Position numbers and translations under genes: made by a program | The notes under the pieces: generated by a model | Database searches by the model: none | Told to the model about the DNA's origin: nothing | The model's input: the letters and a program-made list of their open reading frames with translations, nothing else | Source: RPQJ01 sp963754125 | Lineage (GTDB): Bacteria > Pseudomonadota > Gammaproteobacteria > Steroidobacterales > Steroidobacteraceae | NCBI GenBank assembly: GCA_963754125.1 | Contig: CAVWEX010000014.1 | Span: 310,001-374,000, forward strand | Direction of reading: 5' to 3' | DNA: 64,000 nucleotides | In this document: positions 27,093 to 36,935 of the stretch, piece by piece | How the letters are laid out: the number at the start of each line of letters is the position of its first letter | Position numbering within the stretch: position 1 is the first letter of the stretch

Positions 27093-30000
27093 ATGCCGCG
27101 CTTCGTCCACCTGCACGTGCACACCGAGTACTCGCTCGTCGACGGCGCGCTGCGCATCGACAGCGAGGAGCGGGACGACGGCTCCGTGGCGCGCGAGGGG
27201 CTGGTGGATGCCTGCGCACGCATGGCGATGCCGGCCGTGGCCGTCACCGACCAGGTGAACCTGTTCGCGCTCGTGAAGTTCTACCGCGCCGCGCTCGCGC
27301 GCGGCGTCAAGCCCCTGGTCGGCGTGGACCTGATGCTGCGCGAGGAGGGCGAGCGGGCCGAGCCGAGCCGCCTGGTCCTGCTGTGCCAGGACGAGTCCGG
27401 CTACAAGAACCTGACGCGCCTCGTGACGCGCGCCTACCTCGAGGGCCAGGGCCGCCACGGGCCGACCATCGAGCGCGGCTGGCTCGACGCCGGGGCGGCC
27501 ACGGGCCTCGTGGCGCTGTCCGGCGCGCGCGACGGCGACGTCGGGCGGGCCCTGCTGGCGGGCCGGGAGGACGAGGCGGGCCGGGCGCTCGAGGCGTGGC
27601 TCGCGGTGTTCGGCGACCGCTACTACCTCGAGCTCACGCGCACGGGTCGCCCGGGCGAGGAGGACTGCATCGCGGGCTCGCTCGCGCTCGCCGTGGCGCG
27701 CGGCGTGCCGGTGGTCGCGACCAACGACGTGCGCTTCCTGTCCCGCGACGACTTCGAGTCGCACGAGGCCCGGGTCTGCATCCACGAGGGCACGCTGCTG
27801 GCGGACCCCTCGCGGCCGCGCCGCTACAGCGAACAGCAGTACCTGCGCTCCCCCGAGGAGATGGCGGAGCTGTTCGACGACCTGCCCGAGGCGCTCGACA
27901 ACGCCGCCGAGCTCGCGCGCCGGCTCAACCTCGAGATCCGGCTGGGGCAGCCGTCGCTGCCGGCATACCCGGTCCCGGCCGGGCTCACCACCGAGGATCA
28001 CCTGCGCGAGGAGGCGCGGGCGGGGCTCGAGCGGCGGCTCGCCGCCGCATCGCCGGATCGACCGATCGACCGGACTGGCCACGACGAGCGTCTCGCGAGC
28101 GAGCTCGACGTGATCTGCCAGATGGGCTTCGCGGGTTACTTCCTGATCGTCGCGGACTTCATCCGCTGGGCGCGCGAGAACGGCGTGCCGGTCGGTCCCG
28201 GCCGCGGCTCGGGGGCGGGCTCGCTGGTCGCCTGGGTGCTCGGCATCACCGACCTCGACCCGCTGCGCTACGACCTGCTGTTCGAGCGCTTCCTCAATCC
28301 CGAGCGCGTCTCGATGCCGGACTTCGACGTGGACTTCTGCATGGAAGGCCGCGACCGGGTGATCGACTACGTCGCCGAGCGCTACGGCCGGGAGCGCGTC
28401 TCGCAGATCATCACCTACGGCACCATGGCCGCGAAGGCCGTGGTGCGCGACGTGGCGCGCGTGCTCGGCCGCAGCTACGGCTTCGCCGACAGCCTCGCCA
28501 AGCTCATTCCCTTCGAGCTCGGCATCACGCTCGACGACGCGCTCGCCAAGGAAGAGGACCTGCGCCGCCGCTACAAGGCGAGGACGAGGTGCGCGAGGTG
28601 ATCGACCTCGCCCGCTCGCTCGAGGGCCTGGTGCGCAACGCCGGCACGCACGCGGGCGGCGTGGTGATCGCGCCGTCGGTGCTCACCGACTTCGCGCCGC
28701 TCTACTGCGAGGCGGGCGGCGGCAGCGTGGTCACGCAGTTCGACAAGGACGACGTCGAGGCCGCGGGGCTCGTCAAGTTCGACTTCCTCGGCCTGCGCAC
28801 GCTCACGATCATCGACTGGGCGGTGCGCACCATCGACGCGGAACGCGCGGCACGCGGCGAGCCGCCGCTCGACCTCACGGCGATGCCGATGGACGACCCG
28901 CAGACCTACGCGCTGATGAAGCGCTGCGAAACGACGGCGGTGTTCCAGCTCGAGTCGCGCGGCATGAAGGACCTGATCCGCCGCCTGCAGCCGGACTGCT
29001 TCGAGGACGTCGTGGCGCTGGTGGCGCTGTTCCGGCCGGGGCCGCTGCAGTCGGGCATGGTCGAGGACTTCATCGCGCGCAAGCACGGCCGCTCGAGCGG
29101 CGCCATCGACTACCTGCACCCTGAACTGAAGCCGGTGCTGTTCCCCACCTACGGCGTGATCCTGTACCAGGAGCAGGTCATGCAGATCGCGCAGGTGCTG
29201 GCCGGCTACACGCTCGGCGGCGCGGACCTGCTGCGCCGGGCGATGGGCAAGAAGAAGCCCGAGGAGATGGCGAAGCAGCGCTCGGTGTTCGTCGACGGCG
29301 CGGTCGCCCGCGGCGTCGCGCAGGCCAACGCGGCGCACATCTTCGACCTGATGGAGAAGTTCGCGGGCTACGGCTTCAACAAGTCGCACTCCGCCGCCTA
29401 TGCCGTGCTGTCCTACCAGACGGCGTGGCTCAAGGCCCACCACCCCGCGGCGTTCATGGCGGCGGTGCTGTCCTCCGACATGGACAAGACCGACAAGGTC
29501 GTGACGCTGATCGACGAATGCGCGCGCATGGCGCTCGCGGTCGAGCCCCCGGACGTCAACGCTTCGCAGTTCATGTTCACGGTGTCGGGCGCGCGGGCGA
29601 TCCGCTACGGGCTCGGCGCCATCAAGGGGGTCGGCCAGGCCGCCGTCGAGAGCATGCTCGCCGAGCGCACGGCGCGCGGGCCCTTCCGGGACCTGCGCGA
29701 CCTGTGCCGTCGCCTCGATCTCAACCGCGTCAACCGCCGCGTGCTCGAGGCGCTGATCCGTTCCGGCGCGCTCGACTCGCTCGGCGTGAACCGCGCGACC
29801 TGCATGCACCAGCTGCCGGCGGCGATGCAGGCGGCCGAGCAGCACTCCCGCGCGCAGGCGGCGGGGCAGGTGGACCTGTTCGGCCTCGCCGTGGCGGCGC
29901 CGGCCGCCGACGAGCCCGCGGTGCCGGGCGAACGGCTGCCGGAATGGAGCGAGCCGGTGCGACTCGCCGGGGAGCGCGAGACGCTCGGCCTGTACCTCAC

Positions 30001-30634
30001 CGGCCACCCGATCACGGAGTACGAGCGCGAGTTCCGGCCGATCGTGAGCGGACGGATCGCCGACGTCGGCGGCGCGCGCCCGGTCGGCGCGGGCGAGGGC
30101 GGCTGGCGCGGTCCCGGCAGGAACGTGACCGTCGCGGGGCTGGTGCTCGAGATCCGCAAGCGCGGCAACCGCAACAGCTTCGTGCTCGACGATCGCAGCG
30201 GCCGCATCGAGGTGACGCTGTTCGAAGACGTCTACCAGCAGCACCGCGCGCTGATCGCGCGCGACGCCATCGTGGTGGTCGAGGGCAGCCTGCGCTTCGA
30301 CGACTTCGTGGACGACTGGCGCATCGCGGCGAAGCGCATCATCGACATCGCGCAGGCACGCGAGCAGTATGCGCGTCGGCTGGTGCTGCGCTGGCCGCGG
30401 GGCACGAACGGCGACGGCAGCGGCCTCATCACCGCAATCGAGCAGGCGCTGCGGCCGGCCCGCGGCGGACGCTGCGCGGTGGCGATCCGTTACGGATCCA
30501 CGGCGGCGAGCGCCAACGTGCTGCTCGGCGAGGAGTGGTGCGTGCGACCGTCGCAGGAACTGATCGAACGCCTCGGCCAGCTGGTCGGGCGCGACGGCGT
30601 CGAACTGGTGTATGCGCCGCGCGTGGAAGGCTAG
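27093..30634 (+). CDS. dnaE: DNA polymerase III subunit alpha, frame break near 28580
   Basis: Replicative polymerase of the chromosome. About 1180 residues after restoring one missing base. N-terminal PHP domain (FVHLHVHTEYSLVDGA), polymerase palm with VGPGRGSGAGSLVAW and the catalytic aspartates in MPDFDVDFCMEGRDRV, finger region FVDGAVARGV and KFAGYGFNKSHSAAYAVLSY, helix-hairpin-helix LEALIRSGALDSLG, then an OB fold (NVTVAGLVLEIRKRG). The frame breaks after RRRYKA and resumes as EDEVREVIDLARSLEGLVR, at AAGGCGAGGACGAG around 28578-28583; length arithmetic implies one lost base. Probably sequence error. A tandem 12-mer (GAGCCCAGCCCC twice, 27062-27085) lies just upstream. Confidence 0.95.
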
Positions 30635-30653
30635 TGCCGACTAGGGGGAATGC

Positions 30654-32003
30654 ATGACCGCACCGACCGCTGGCCGCGAGGCTTTCGCCACCCGCGCCGG
30701 GTTCATCCTCGCGGCGGCGGGCAGCGCCGTCGGGCTCGGCAACATGTGGCGGTTCTCCTACCAGGCCTCGGAAGGCGGTGGCGCGGCGTTCGTGCTGCTC
30801 TACATCGCCATGACCCTGCTGCTCGGCATCCCGCTCATGCTCGCGGAGTTCGGCATCGGCCGCCGTGGGCAGCGCGCGCCGATCGGCAGCCTGCGTGCGC
30901 TCGCCGGCCGCGGCTGGGGCCGGCTCGGCTACGTGTTCGTCACCGCCGGACTCCTGATCCTCGCCTACTACTCGGTGATCGCCGGCTGGACGGTGCGCTA
31001 CGCGATCGAGGCCGCGCTGCAGGGCTTCGACCGCTCCGCCTCGGAGCATTTCGGCGCGGTTGCCGCCGGCATGGACGCAGTCGCGTACCACCTCGGCTTC
31101 ATGGCGCTCACCGTGCTGATCGTCGTGGGCGGCGTGAAGGGCGGCATCGAGCGCGCCTCGCTGCTCCTCATGCCGGTGCTGTTTCTCATCGTCATCGGAC
31201 TCGCCCTCTGGGCCACGACGCTGCCGGGCGCGGAGACCGGCTACGCCGTGTACCTGCAGCCGCAGGTCGAGGAACTCATGAGCCCGTCGGTCTGGCGGGC
31301 CGCGGTCGCGCAGGCGTTCTTCTCGCTGAGCCTCGGCATGGGCGGGATGCTCACCTTCGCCTCCTACCTGCACCGCGACCAGAACCTGCCGGAATCGGCC
31401 ACGGTGGTCGCCTACACGGATTTCGGAGTCGCCTTCATCGCCGGCCTCGTCGTGTTCCCCGTGATCTACTCGCTCGGGCTGCAGGGCGCCGTCGGAGCGA
31501 GCACGGTGGGCACGCTGTTCATCGCGCTGCCGGGTGCCTTCGAGGCGATGGGGGCGGCGGGTCGCGTCGTGGGCCTCTTTTTCTTCATCGCGCTCGCGCT
31601 CGGAGCCCTCACCTCCGCGATCTCGCTGCTCGAGGTCGTCACGGCCTCGGTGATGGAGGAAATGCAGCTGTCGCGCCGCAAGGCCGCCGTCGCAACCGGT
31701 ACGGCGATCGCGGCGCTCGGCATCCTGCCGGCGCTCGACACCGACACCCTCGGGCTCATGGACAAGATCGCCGGCGAGTTCCTGCTGGTGGCGGGCGCGC
31801 TGGCGCTCTCGATCCTCGCCGGCTGGCGACTCACGGGCGAGGTGCGCGACGAGCTGCTCGCCGGCGCGACGCCATTCTGGCAGCGGCAGGTGCCGCGCAT
31901 TCTTTTCGTGCTGCGCTGGATCGTGCCGCCGGTGGTCGCGATCGTGCTGCTGTTCTCGCTGCGCGAGACCGTCACGGTCGTGACGGAGTACCTCGCGGGC
32001 TGA
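30654..32003 (+). CDS. Sodium-dependent transporter, NSS (SLC6/LeuT) family
   Basis: 449 residues with about 11-12 hydrophobic segments. The first membrane segment has the family motif GSAVGLGNMWRFSY, the broken substrate/sodium helix; the sixth has FFSLSLGMGGMLTFASYL. The group takes up amino acids or related amines with Na+; the exact substrate cannot be read here. It follows dnaE by 19 bases with an AGGGGG ribosome site and precedes accA by 46 bases. It is an insertion relative to the usual dnaE-accA adjacency. Confidence 0.88.
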   Translation: MTAPTAGREAFATRAGFILAAAGSAVGLGNMWRFSYQASEGGGAAFVLLYIAMTLLLGIPLMLAEFGIGRRGQRAPIGSLRALAGRGWGRLGYVFVTAGLLILAYYSVIAGWTVRYAIEAALQGFDRSASEHFGAVAAGMDAVAYHLGFMALTVLIVVGGVKGGIERASLLLMPVLFLIVIGLALWATTLPGAETGYAVYLQPQVEELMSPSVWRAAVAQAFFSLSLGMGGMLTFASYLHRDQNLPESATVVAYTDFGVAFIAGLVVFPVIYSLGLQGAVGASTVGTLFIALPGAFEAMGAAGRVVGLFFFIALALGALTSAISLLEVVTASVMEEMQLSRRKAAVATGTAIAALGILPALDTDTLGLMDKIAGEFLLVAGALALSILAGWRLTGEVRDELLAGATPFWQRQVPRILFVLRWIVPPVVAIVLLFSLRETVTVVTEYLAG

Positions 32004-32049
32004 GCCGCCGCTAGCCACCTCCCCCCCACTCAGGGCATCCTTCCCGGCC

Positions 32050-33009
32050 ATGCCGCTCAGCTTCCTGGATTTCGAGCAGCCGATCGCCGAGCTCGAGGCG
32101 AAGATCGACGAGTTGCGCTTCGTCTCCACCGACGCGGAGGTGAACGTCGGCGAGGAGATCGCGCGCCTGCGCGCGAAGAGCCGGGCGCTCACGAACAGCA
32201 TCTTCGCGAACCTCACGCCGTGGCAGGTGGCGCAGCTCGCCCGTCATCCCCAGCGTCCCTACACGCTCGACTACGCCGCGAGCATCTTCGAGGAATTCCA
32301 CGAGCTGCACGGCGATCGCATGTACGCCGACGACTACGCGATCGTGGGCGGACCCGCGCGCCTCGACGGCCGGCCGGTGATGCTGATCGGCCACCAGAAG
32401 GGGCGCGACACCAAGGAGCGCGTGCGCCGCAACTACGGTATGCCGCGGCCCGAGGGCTACCGCAAGGCGCTGCGGCTCATGAAGCTCGCCGAGCGTTTCC
32501 GCCTGCCGATCGTGACCCTGATCGACACCCCGGGCGCCTACCCGGGGGTGGGCTCGGAGGAACGCAACCAGAGCGAGGCCATCGCCCGGAACCTCTTCGA
32601 GATGGCCACATTGCGGGTACCCGTGGTCACCGCGGTGATCGGCGAGGGCGGCTCGGGCGGCGCGCTCGCGATTGGCGTGTGCGACCGGCTGATCATGCTG
32701 CAGTACGCCGTGTACTCGGTCATCTCGCCCGAGGGCTGCGCCTCGATCCTCTGGAAGAGCGCCGACAAGAAGGAACTCGCGGCGGAGGCGATGGGCATCA
32801 CCGCCGAGCGCATCGCAAAGTTCGGACTGGTGGACGAGATCGTCAGGGAGCCGCTCGGCGGCGCGCACCGCGACCCGCAGGTCATGGCCGACGACCTCAA
32901 GGGCGCGATCCTCCGTCACCTGCGCGAGGTCGAGCAGTGGCCCGAGGATCAGTTGCTCGAGCGACGTCACGCGCGGCTGCGCTCGCAGGGCGTGTACCGC
33001 GTCGGCTGA
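32050..33009 (+). CDS. accA: Acetyl-CoA carboxylase carboxyltransferase subunit alpha
   Basis: With AccD forms the carboxyltransferase that makes malonyl-CoA for fatty acid synthesis. 319 residues, the usual length. N-terminal helices FLDFEQPIAELEAKIDEL, then GHQKGRDTKERVRRNYGMPR, LIDTPGAYPGVGSEERNQSE and VIGEGGSGGALAIGVCD. Directly upstream of tilS, as in E. coli and xanthomonads. Confidence 0.97.
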   Translation: MPLSFLDFEQPIAELEAKIDELRFVSTDAEVNVGEEIARLRAKSRALTNSIFANLTPWQVAQLARHPQRPYTLDYAASIFEEFHELHGDRMYADDYAIVGGPARLDGRPVMLIGHQKGRDTKERVRRNYGMPRPEGYRKALRLMKLAERFRLPIVTLIDTPGAYPGVGSEERNQSEAIARNLFEMATLRVPVVTAVIGEGGSGGALAIGVCDRLIMLQYAVYSVISPEGCASILWKSADKKELAAEAMGITAERIAKFGLVDEIVREPLGGAHRDPQVMADDLKGAILRHLREVEQWPEDQLLERRHARLRSQGVYRVG

Positions 33010-33016
33010 ACGGCCG

Positions 33017-34417
33017 TTGGCATTCACCCCGCAACGCCTGCGCGAGGCGCTCGCCGGCTCGCTCGGCGCGGCCGGCGCGGTTCCGACGGGGTACTGCATC
33101 GCGCTGAGCGGCGGCCTCGACTCGACTGCGCTGCTCGCGGCGCTCGCCGCGTCCCCGGCGCTCGCGCCGCTGCGCGCCATCCACGTCGATCACGGCCTGC
33201 ACCCGGACGCTGCGCACTGGTCCGAGCACGGCGCGATGCTCGCCGCGCGGGTCGGCATTCCCTGCGAAATCGTGCGCGTGGATGCGCGGGCAGGCAGGGG
33301 GGAAAGCCCCGAGGCCGCGGCGCGTGCCGCGCGCTATGCAGCGCTCGCGGCGCGGCTGCAACCGGGCGAGGTATTGCTTACCGCGCACCACGCTGACGAC
33401 CAGCTCGAAACCGTGCTGCTGCAATGGCTGCGAGGCGGCGGCCTGCGGGCGCTGGCCGGCATGGCGCCGATCGCGGCGTTCGCCGGCGGCTGGCATGCCC
33501 GGCCGTTGCTCGGGTTCACGCGTGCGGAGCTGCGCGAATGGGCGGAGTCCCAGCGCCTCGGCTGGCTCGAGGATCCGTCGAATCGCGACCTGCGCTTCGA
33601 CCGCAACTACCTGCGGCACGAGGTGCTGCCGTCCCTGCGCCGGCGCTGGCCGGCGGCGTCGCGCACCGTCGGCCGGGTGGCGTCGCAGGCGGCCGAGGCG
33701 ATCGCGCTCGACGATGTCGCCGCCATCGCCGACCTGGCTTCCGTGGCCGAGGGCCGGACCGTCTCCCTTGCGAGACTGGCGATGCTGGATGGCGCGCGGC
33801 AGCGCCGCGTGCTGCGTGCCTGGCTGCGCGCACTCGGCCTGCCGCTTCCCGCCGCGGCAACGCTCGAGGCGCTGCGCCGCGACATGCGCGAGGCGGCGGA
33901 CGATCGGGTGCCGGAGACTCGCTGGCCGGGCGGGGTGGTGCGACGCTACCGGGGTCGGCTGTATGCCGATGCCCTGCCGGATCCGGCGCCGACGCTCGGC
34001 GCATCGGCCGGATCGACCTGGCGGCCCGGCGAGACGCTCGATCTCGGCGCGCTCGGAACGCTCGCGCTGCAGCCGGCGGATGGCGGCGGCCTGAGTCGCG
34101 CCCGCCTCGTCGAGCCGCTCGTCGTTGCGACGCGTCCTGCCGGCGCCGTGTTCCGGCCGGCCGGCAGCTCACACCGTCGTCCTTTGCGCAAGTGGCTGCA
34201 GGAGCGCGGCGTGCTGCCCTGGCGGCGTGCGTCGTTGCCCTTGGTATTCGCCGCAGGCGAGATCGTGGCCGTGGGCGACTTCGCCTACGGCGGCCGGCTC
34301 GCGGCCGCGGCGGGCGAGCAAGCCTGGGTGATCGCCTGGCACGGACGACCGGTGCAGACGGAGAGTGAGGCGATCGCTGCGCGATTGCCGGTGGCCGGGG
34401 AGGGGCCGTTCCGATAG
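33017..34417 (+). CDS. tilS: tRNA(Ile)-lysidine synthetase
   Basis: Converts C34 of the AUA-reading tRNA(Ile) to lysidine with ATP and lysine. 466 residues. The PP-loop reads ALSGGLDSTALLAAL; VDHGLHPDA, TAHHADDQLETVLLQWLRGGG and LEDPSNRDLRFDRNYLRHEVLP are family signatures. C-terminal part (about 370-450) matches the TilS substrate-binding domain. The start is TTG at 33017, 7 bases after accA, with no strong ribosome site; a downstream GTG is not better. Confidence 0.93.
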   Translation: MAFTPQRLREALAGSLGAAGAVPTGYCIALSGGLDSTALLAALAASPALAPLRAIHVDHGLHPDAAHWSEHGAMLAARVGIPCEIVRVDARAGRGESPEAAARAARYAALAARLQPGEVLLTAHHADDQLETVLLQWLRGGGLRALAGMAPIAAFAGGWHARPLLGFTRAELREWAESQRLGWLEDPSNRDLRFDRNYLRHEVLPSLRRRWPAASRTVGRVASQAAEAIALDDVAAIADLASVAEGRTVSLARLAMLDGARQRRVLRAWLRALGLPLPAAATLEALRRDMREAADDRVPETRWPGGVVRRYRGRLYADALPDPAPTLGASAGSTWRPGETLDLGALGTLALQPADGGGLSRARLVEPLVVATRPAGAVFRPAGSSHRRPLRKWLQERGVLPWRRASLPLVFAAGEIVAVGDFAYGGRLAAAAGEQAWVIAWHGRPVQTESEAIAARLPVAGEGPFR

Positions 34418-34420
34418 ACT
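34415..34420 (+). promoter_or_regulatory. Possible -10 box before pyrG
   Basis: TAGACT (4 of 6) overlaps the tilS TAG stop and lies 38 bases before the pyrG ATG. The same hexamer stands before prfB at 46245-46250. No convincing -35 accompanies it. Confidence 0.3.
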
Positions 34421-34458
34421 GTTCTCCCGTCGTATTTCTCCTGCGACGGTGCCCTCCA

Positions 34459-36105
34459 ATGACCAAGTTCATCTGCGTGACCGGCGGCGTGGTTTCCTCG
34501 CTGGGGAAGGGCATTGCCGCCGCCTCCCTGGGCGCCATCCTCGAGGCGCGCGGCCTCAAGGTCACGCTGGTCAAGCTCGACCCGTACATCAACGTGGACC
34601 CGGGCACCATGAGCCCGTTCCAGCACGGCGAGGTGTTCGTGACCGACGACGGCACGGAGACCGACCTCGACCTCGGTCACTACGAGCGCTTCGTGCGCAC
34701 CACCACGGGCCGGCACAGCAACTTCACCACGGGCCGCATCTACGAGCGGGTCATCGCCAAGGAACGCCGCGGCGACTACCTCGGCGCCACGGTCCAGGTC
34801 ATCCCGCACATCACCGACGAGATCAAGCACTGCATCCGCATGGGTGCGGGCGACGCCGACGTGTGCATGGTGGAGATCGGCGGCACGGTGGGCGACATCG
34901 AGTCGCTGCCGTTCCTCGAGGCCATCCGCCAGCTCGGCGTCGAGATGGGGCGCAACAACGTCCTGTACATGCACCTGACGCTGATCCCCTACATCGCGAC
35001 CTCGGGCGAAATCAAGACCAAGCCGACGCAGCACTCCGTCAAGGAGCTGCGCTCGATCGGCATCCAGCCCGACGTGCTGCTGTGCCGATGCCGCGACCCG
35101 CTGCCGCCGGAGCACCGGCGCAAGATCGCGCTGTTCACCAACGTCGAGGAGCGCGCCGTGTTCTCCGCGGTGGACGCCGACGACATCTACAAGATCCCGC
35201 AGCTGCTGCACGAGCAGTCGCTCGATGCGATCGTCTGCGAGAAGCTCGGGCTCACGGCCCCCCCGGCCGACCTCAAGGAATGGCAGCAGGTGGTGGCCGC
35301 CAAGGGCAGCCCCGACCTCACGGTCACGATCGGCATGGTCGGCAAGTACGTGAACCTCAAGGACGCCTACATCTCGCTGTGCGAGGCGCTGATGCACGCC
35401 GGACTGCGCACGCGCACCCGCGTCAAGCTCGAGTTCATCGAGGCGACGGACGTCGAGCGCCACGGCACCGACTGCCTGCAAGGCCTCGACGCGATCCTGG
35501 TGCCGGGCGGCTTCGGCGAGCGGGGCATCGAGGGCAAGATCCAGGCCGTGCGCTACGCGCGCGAGCACGGCGTGCCCTACCTCGGCATCTGCCTCGGCAT
35601 GCAGCTCGCCATCATCGAGTTCGCCCGCCACGTGGCGTCCCTGGAGGGCGCGCACAGCACCGAGTTCAACCGCGCCAGCCCGCATCCGGTGATCGCGCTC
35701 ATCACCGAATGGCAGGACCAGAAGGGCACGGTCGAGTCGCGCGACGAGTCCTCGCACCTCGGCGGCACCATGCGCTTGGGCGCGCAGGAGGTGCGGATCT
35801 CGCACGGCTCCCGCGCGCATGCGATCTACGGCGCCGACGTCATCCGCGAGCGCCACCGCCACCGCTACGAGTTCAACAACAACTACCTGCAGAAGCTCAT
35901 GGGCGCCGGGCTGCGCTTCTCGGGCTTCTCGCGCGACGGGCTGGTCGAGATCATCGAGCTGCCTCAGCACCCGTTCTTCGTCGCGAGCCAGTACCACCCC
36001 GAGTTCCGCTCCACGCCGCGCGACGGGCATCCGCTGTTCACGGGCTTCGTCAAGGCGGCCCGCGAGCACCGCGCCTCGCAGCTGCCGGTGGCGGCGGGCG
36101 CATGA
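34459..36105 (+). CDS. pyrG: CTP synthase
   Basis: Amidates UTP to CTP using glutamine. 548 residues. The synthetase domain starts TKFICVTGGVVSSLGKGIAA, with NVDPGTMSPFQHGEVFVTDD and SVKELRSIGIQPDVLLCR. The class I glutaminase domain has the nucleophile in YLGICLGMQLA and the His-Glu pair in QYHPEFRSTP. It overlaps kdsA by 4 bases (ATGA); pyrG-kdsA-eno-ftsB is a common gammaproteobacterial run. Confidence 0.98.
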   Translation: MTKFICVTGGVVSSLGKGIAAASLGAILEARGLKVTLVKLDPYINVDPGTMSPFQHGEVFVTDDGTETDLDLGHYERFVRTTTGRHSNFTTGRIYERVIAKERRGDYLGATVQVIPHITDEIKHCIRMGAGDADVCMVEIGGTVGDIESLPFLEAIRQLGVEMGRNNVLYMHLTLIPYIATSGEIKTKPTQHSVKELRSIGIQPDVLLCRCRDPLPPEHRRKIALFTNVEERAVFSAVDADDIYKIPQLLHEQSLDAIVCEKLGLTAPPADLKEWQQVVAAKGSPDLTVTIGMVGKYVNLKDAYISLCEALMHAGLRTRTRVKLEFIEATDVERHGTDCLQGLDAILVPGGFGERGIEGKIQAVRYAREHGVPYLGICLGMQLAIIEFARHVASLEGAHSTEFNRASPHPVIALITEWQDQKGTVESRDESSHLGGTMRLGAQEVRISHGSRAHAIYGADVIRERHRHRYEFNNNYLQKLMGAGLRFSGFSRDGLVEIIELPQHPFFVASQYHPEFRSTPRDGHPLFTGFVKAAREHRASQLPVAAGA

Positions 36106-36935
36106 GGCTCTGCGGCTTCGAGGTCGGACCGGACCGCCCCCTGTTCCTGATCGCGGGGCCCTGCGTCATCGAGAGCGAGTCGCTGGTGATGGAAGTCGCC
36201 GGCCGCATGCGCGAGCTGACCGCCGAGCTCGGCATTCCCTACATCTTCAAGGCGTCCTTCGACAAGGCCAACCGCTCCTCCAAGGGCAGCTTTCGCGGCC
36301 CGGGCCTGGAGCAGGGCCTGCGCATCCTCGCCGCGGTGCGCAGCGCGCTCGGCGTCCCGGTGCTCACCGACGTGCACGAGGACACGCCGCTCGCCGAAGT
36401 GGCCTCCGTCGTGGACGTGCTGCAGACGCCGGCGTTCCTGTGCCGCCAGACCAACTTCATCGTGAACGCGGCCGCGCAGGGCAAGCCCGTCAACATCAAG
36501 AAGGGCCAGTTCCTTTCGCCGTGGGAAATGCGCAACGTGGTCGAGAAGGCGCGCTCCACCGGCAACGAGCAGATCATGGTCTGCGAGCGCGGATTCAGCT
36601 TCGGCTACAACAACCTCGTGGCCGACATGCGCTCGCTCGCGGTGATGCGCGAGACCGGCTGCCCGGTGGTGTTCGACGCGACGCACTCCGTGCAGCTGCC
36701 GGGCGGGCAGGGCAACGCCTCGGGCGGCCAGCGGGAATTCGTGCCGGTGCTGGCCCGTGCCGCGGTGGGTGCGGGCGTCGCCGGCGTGTTCATGGAAACC
36801 CATCCCGACCCGGCGCGCGCGCTTTCGGACGGCCCCAACGCCTGGCCGCTCGATCGCATGCGCGCGCTGCTCACGGTGATCAAAGAGATCGACGCCGCGG
36901 TCAAGTCGCGGCCCTACGAGGAATCAAGCCTATGA
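36102..36935 (+). CDS. kdsA: 3-deoxy-8-phosphooctulonate (KDO-8-P) synthase
   Basis: Condenses PEP and arabinose 5-phosphate for the LPS inner core. 277 residues, TIM barrel. FLIAGPCVIESESLVMEVA, FKASFDKANRSSKGSFRGPG, QTPAFLCRQTNFI and VFDATHSVQLPGG identify it and separate it from DAHP synthases. The Asn-type (metal-independent) or Cys-type class was not assigned. It overlaps both pyrG and eno by 4 bases. Confidence 0.97.
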   Translation: MRLCGFEVGPDRPLFLIAGPCVIESESLVMEVAGRMRELTAELGIPYIFKASFDKANRSSKGSFRGPGLEQGLRILAAVRSALGVPVLTDVHEDTPLAEVASVVDVLQTPAFLCRQTNFIVNAAAQGKPVNIKKGQFLSPWEMRNVVEKARSTGNEQIMVCERGFSFGYNNLVADMRSLAVMRETGCPVVFDATHSVQLPGGQGNASGGQREFVPVLARAAVGAGVAGVFMETHPDPARALSDGPNAWPLDRMRALLTVIKEIDAAVKSRPYEESSL

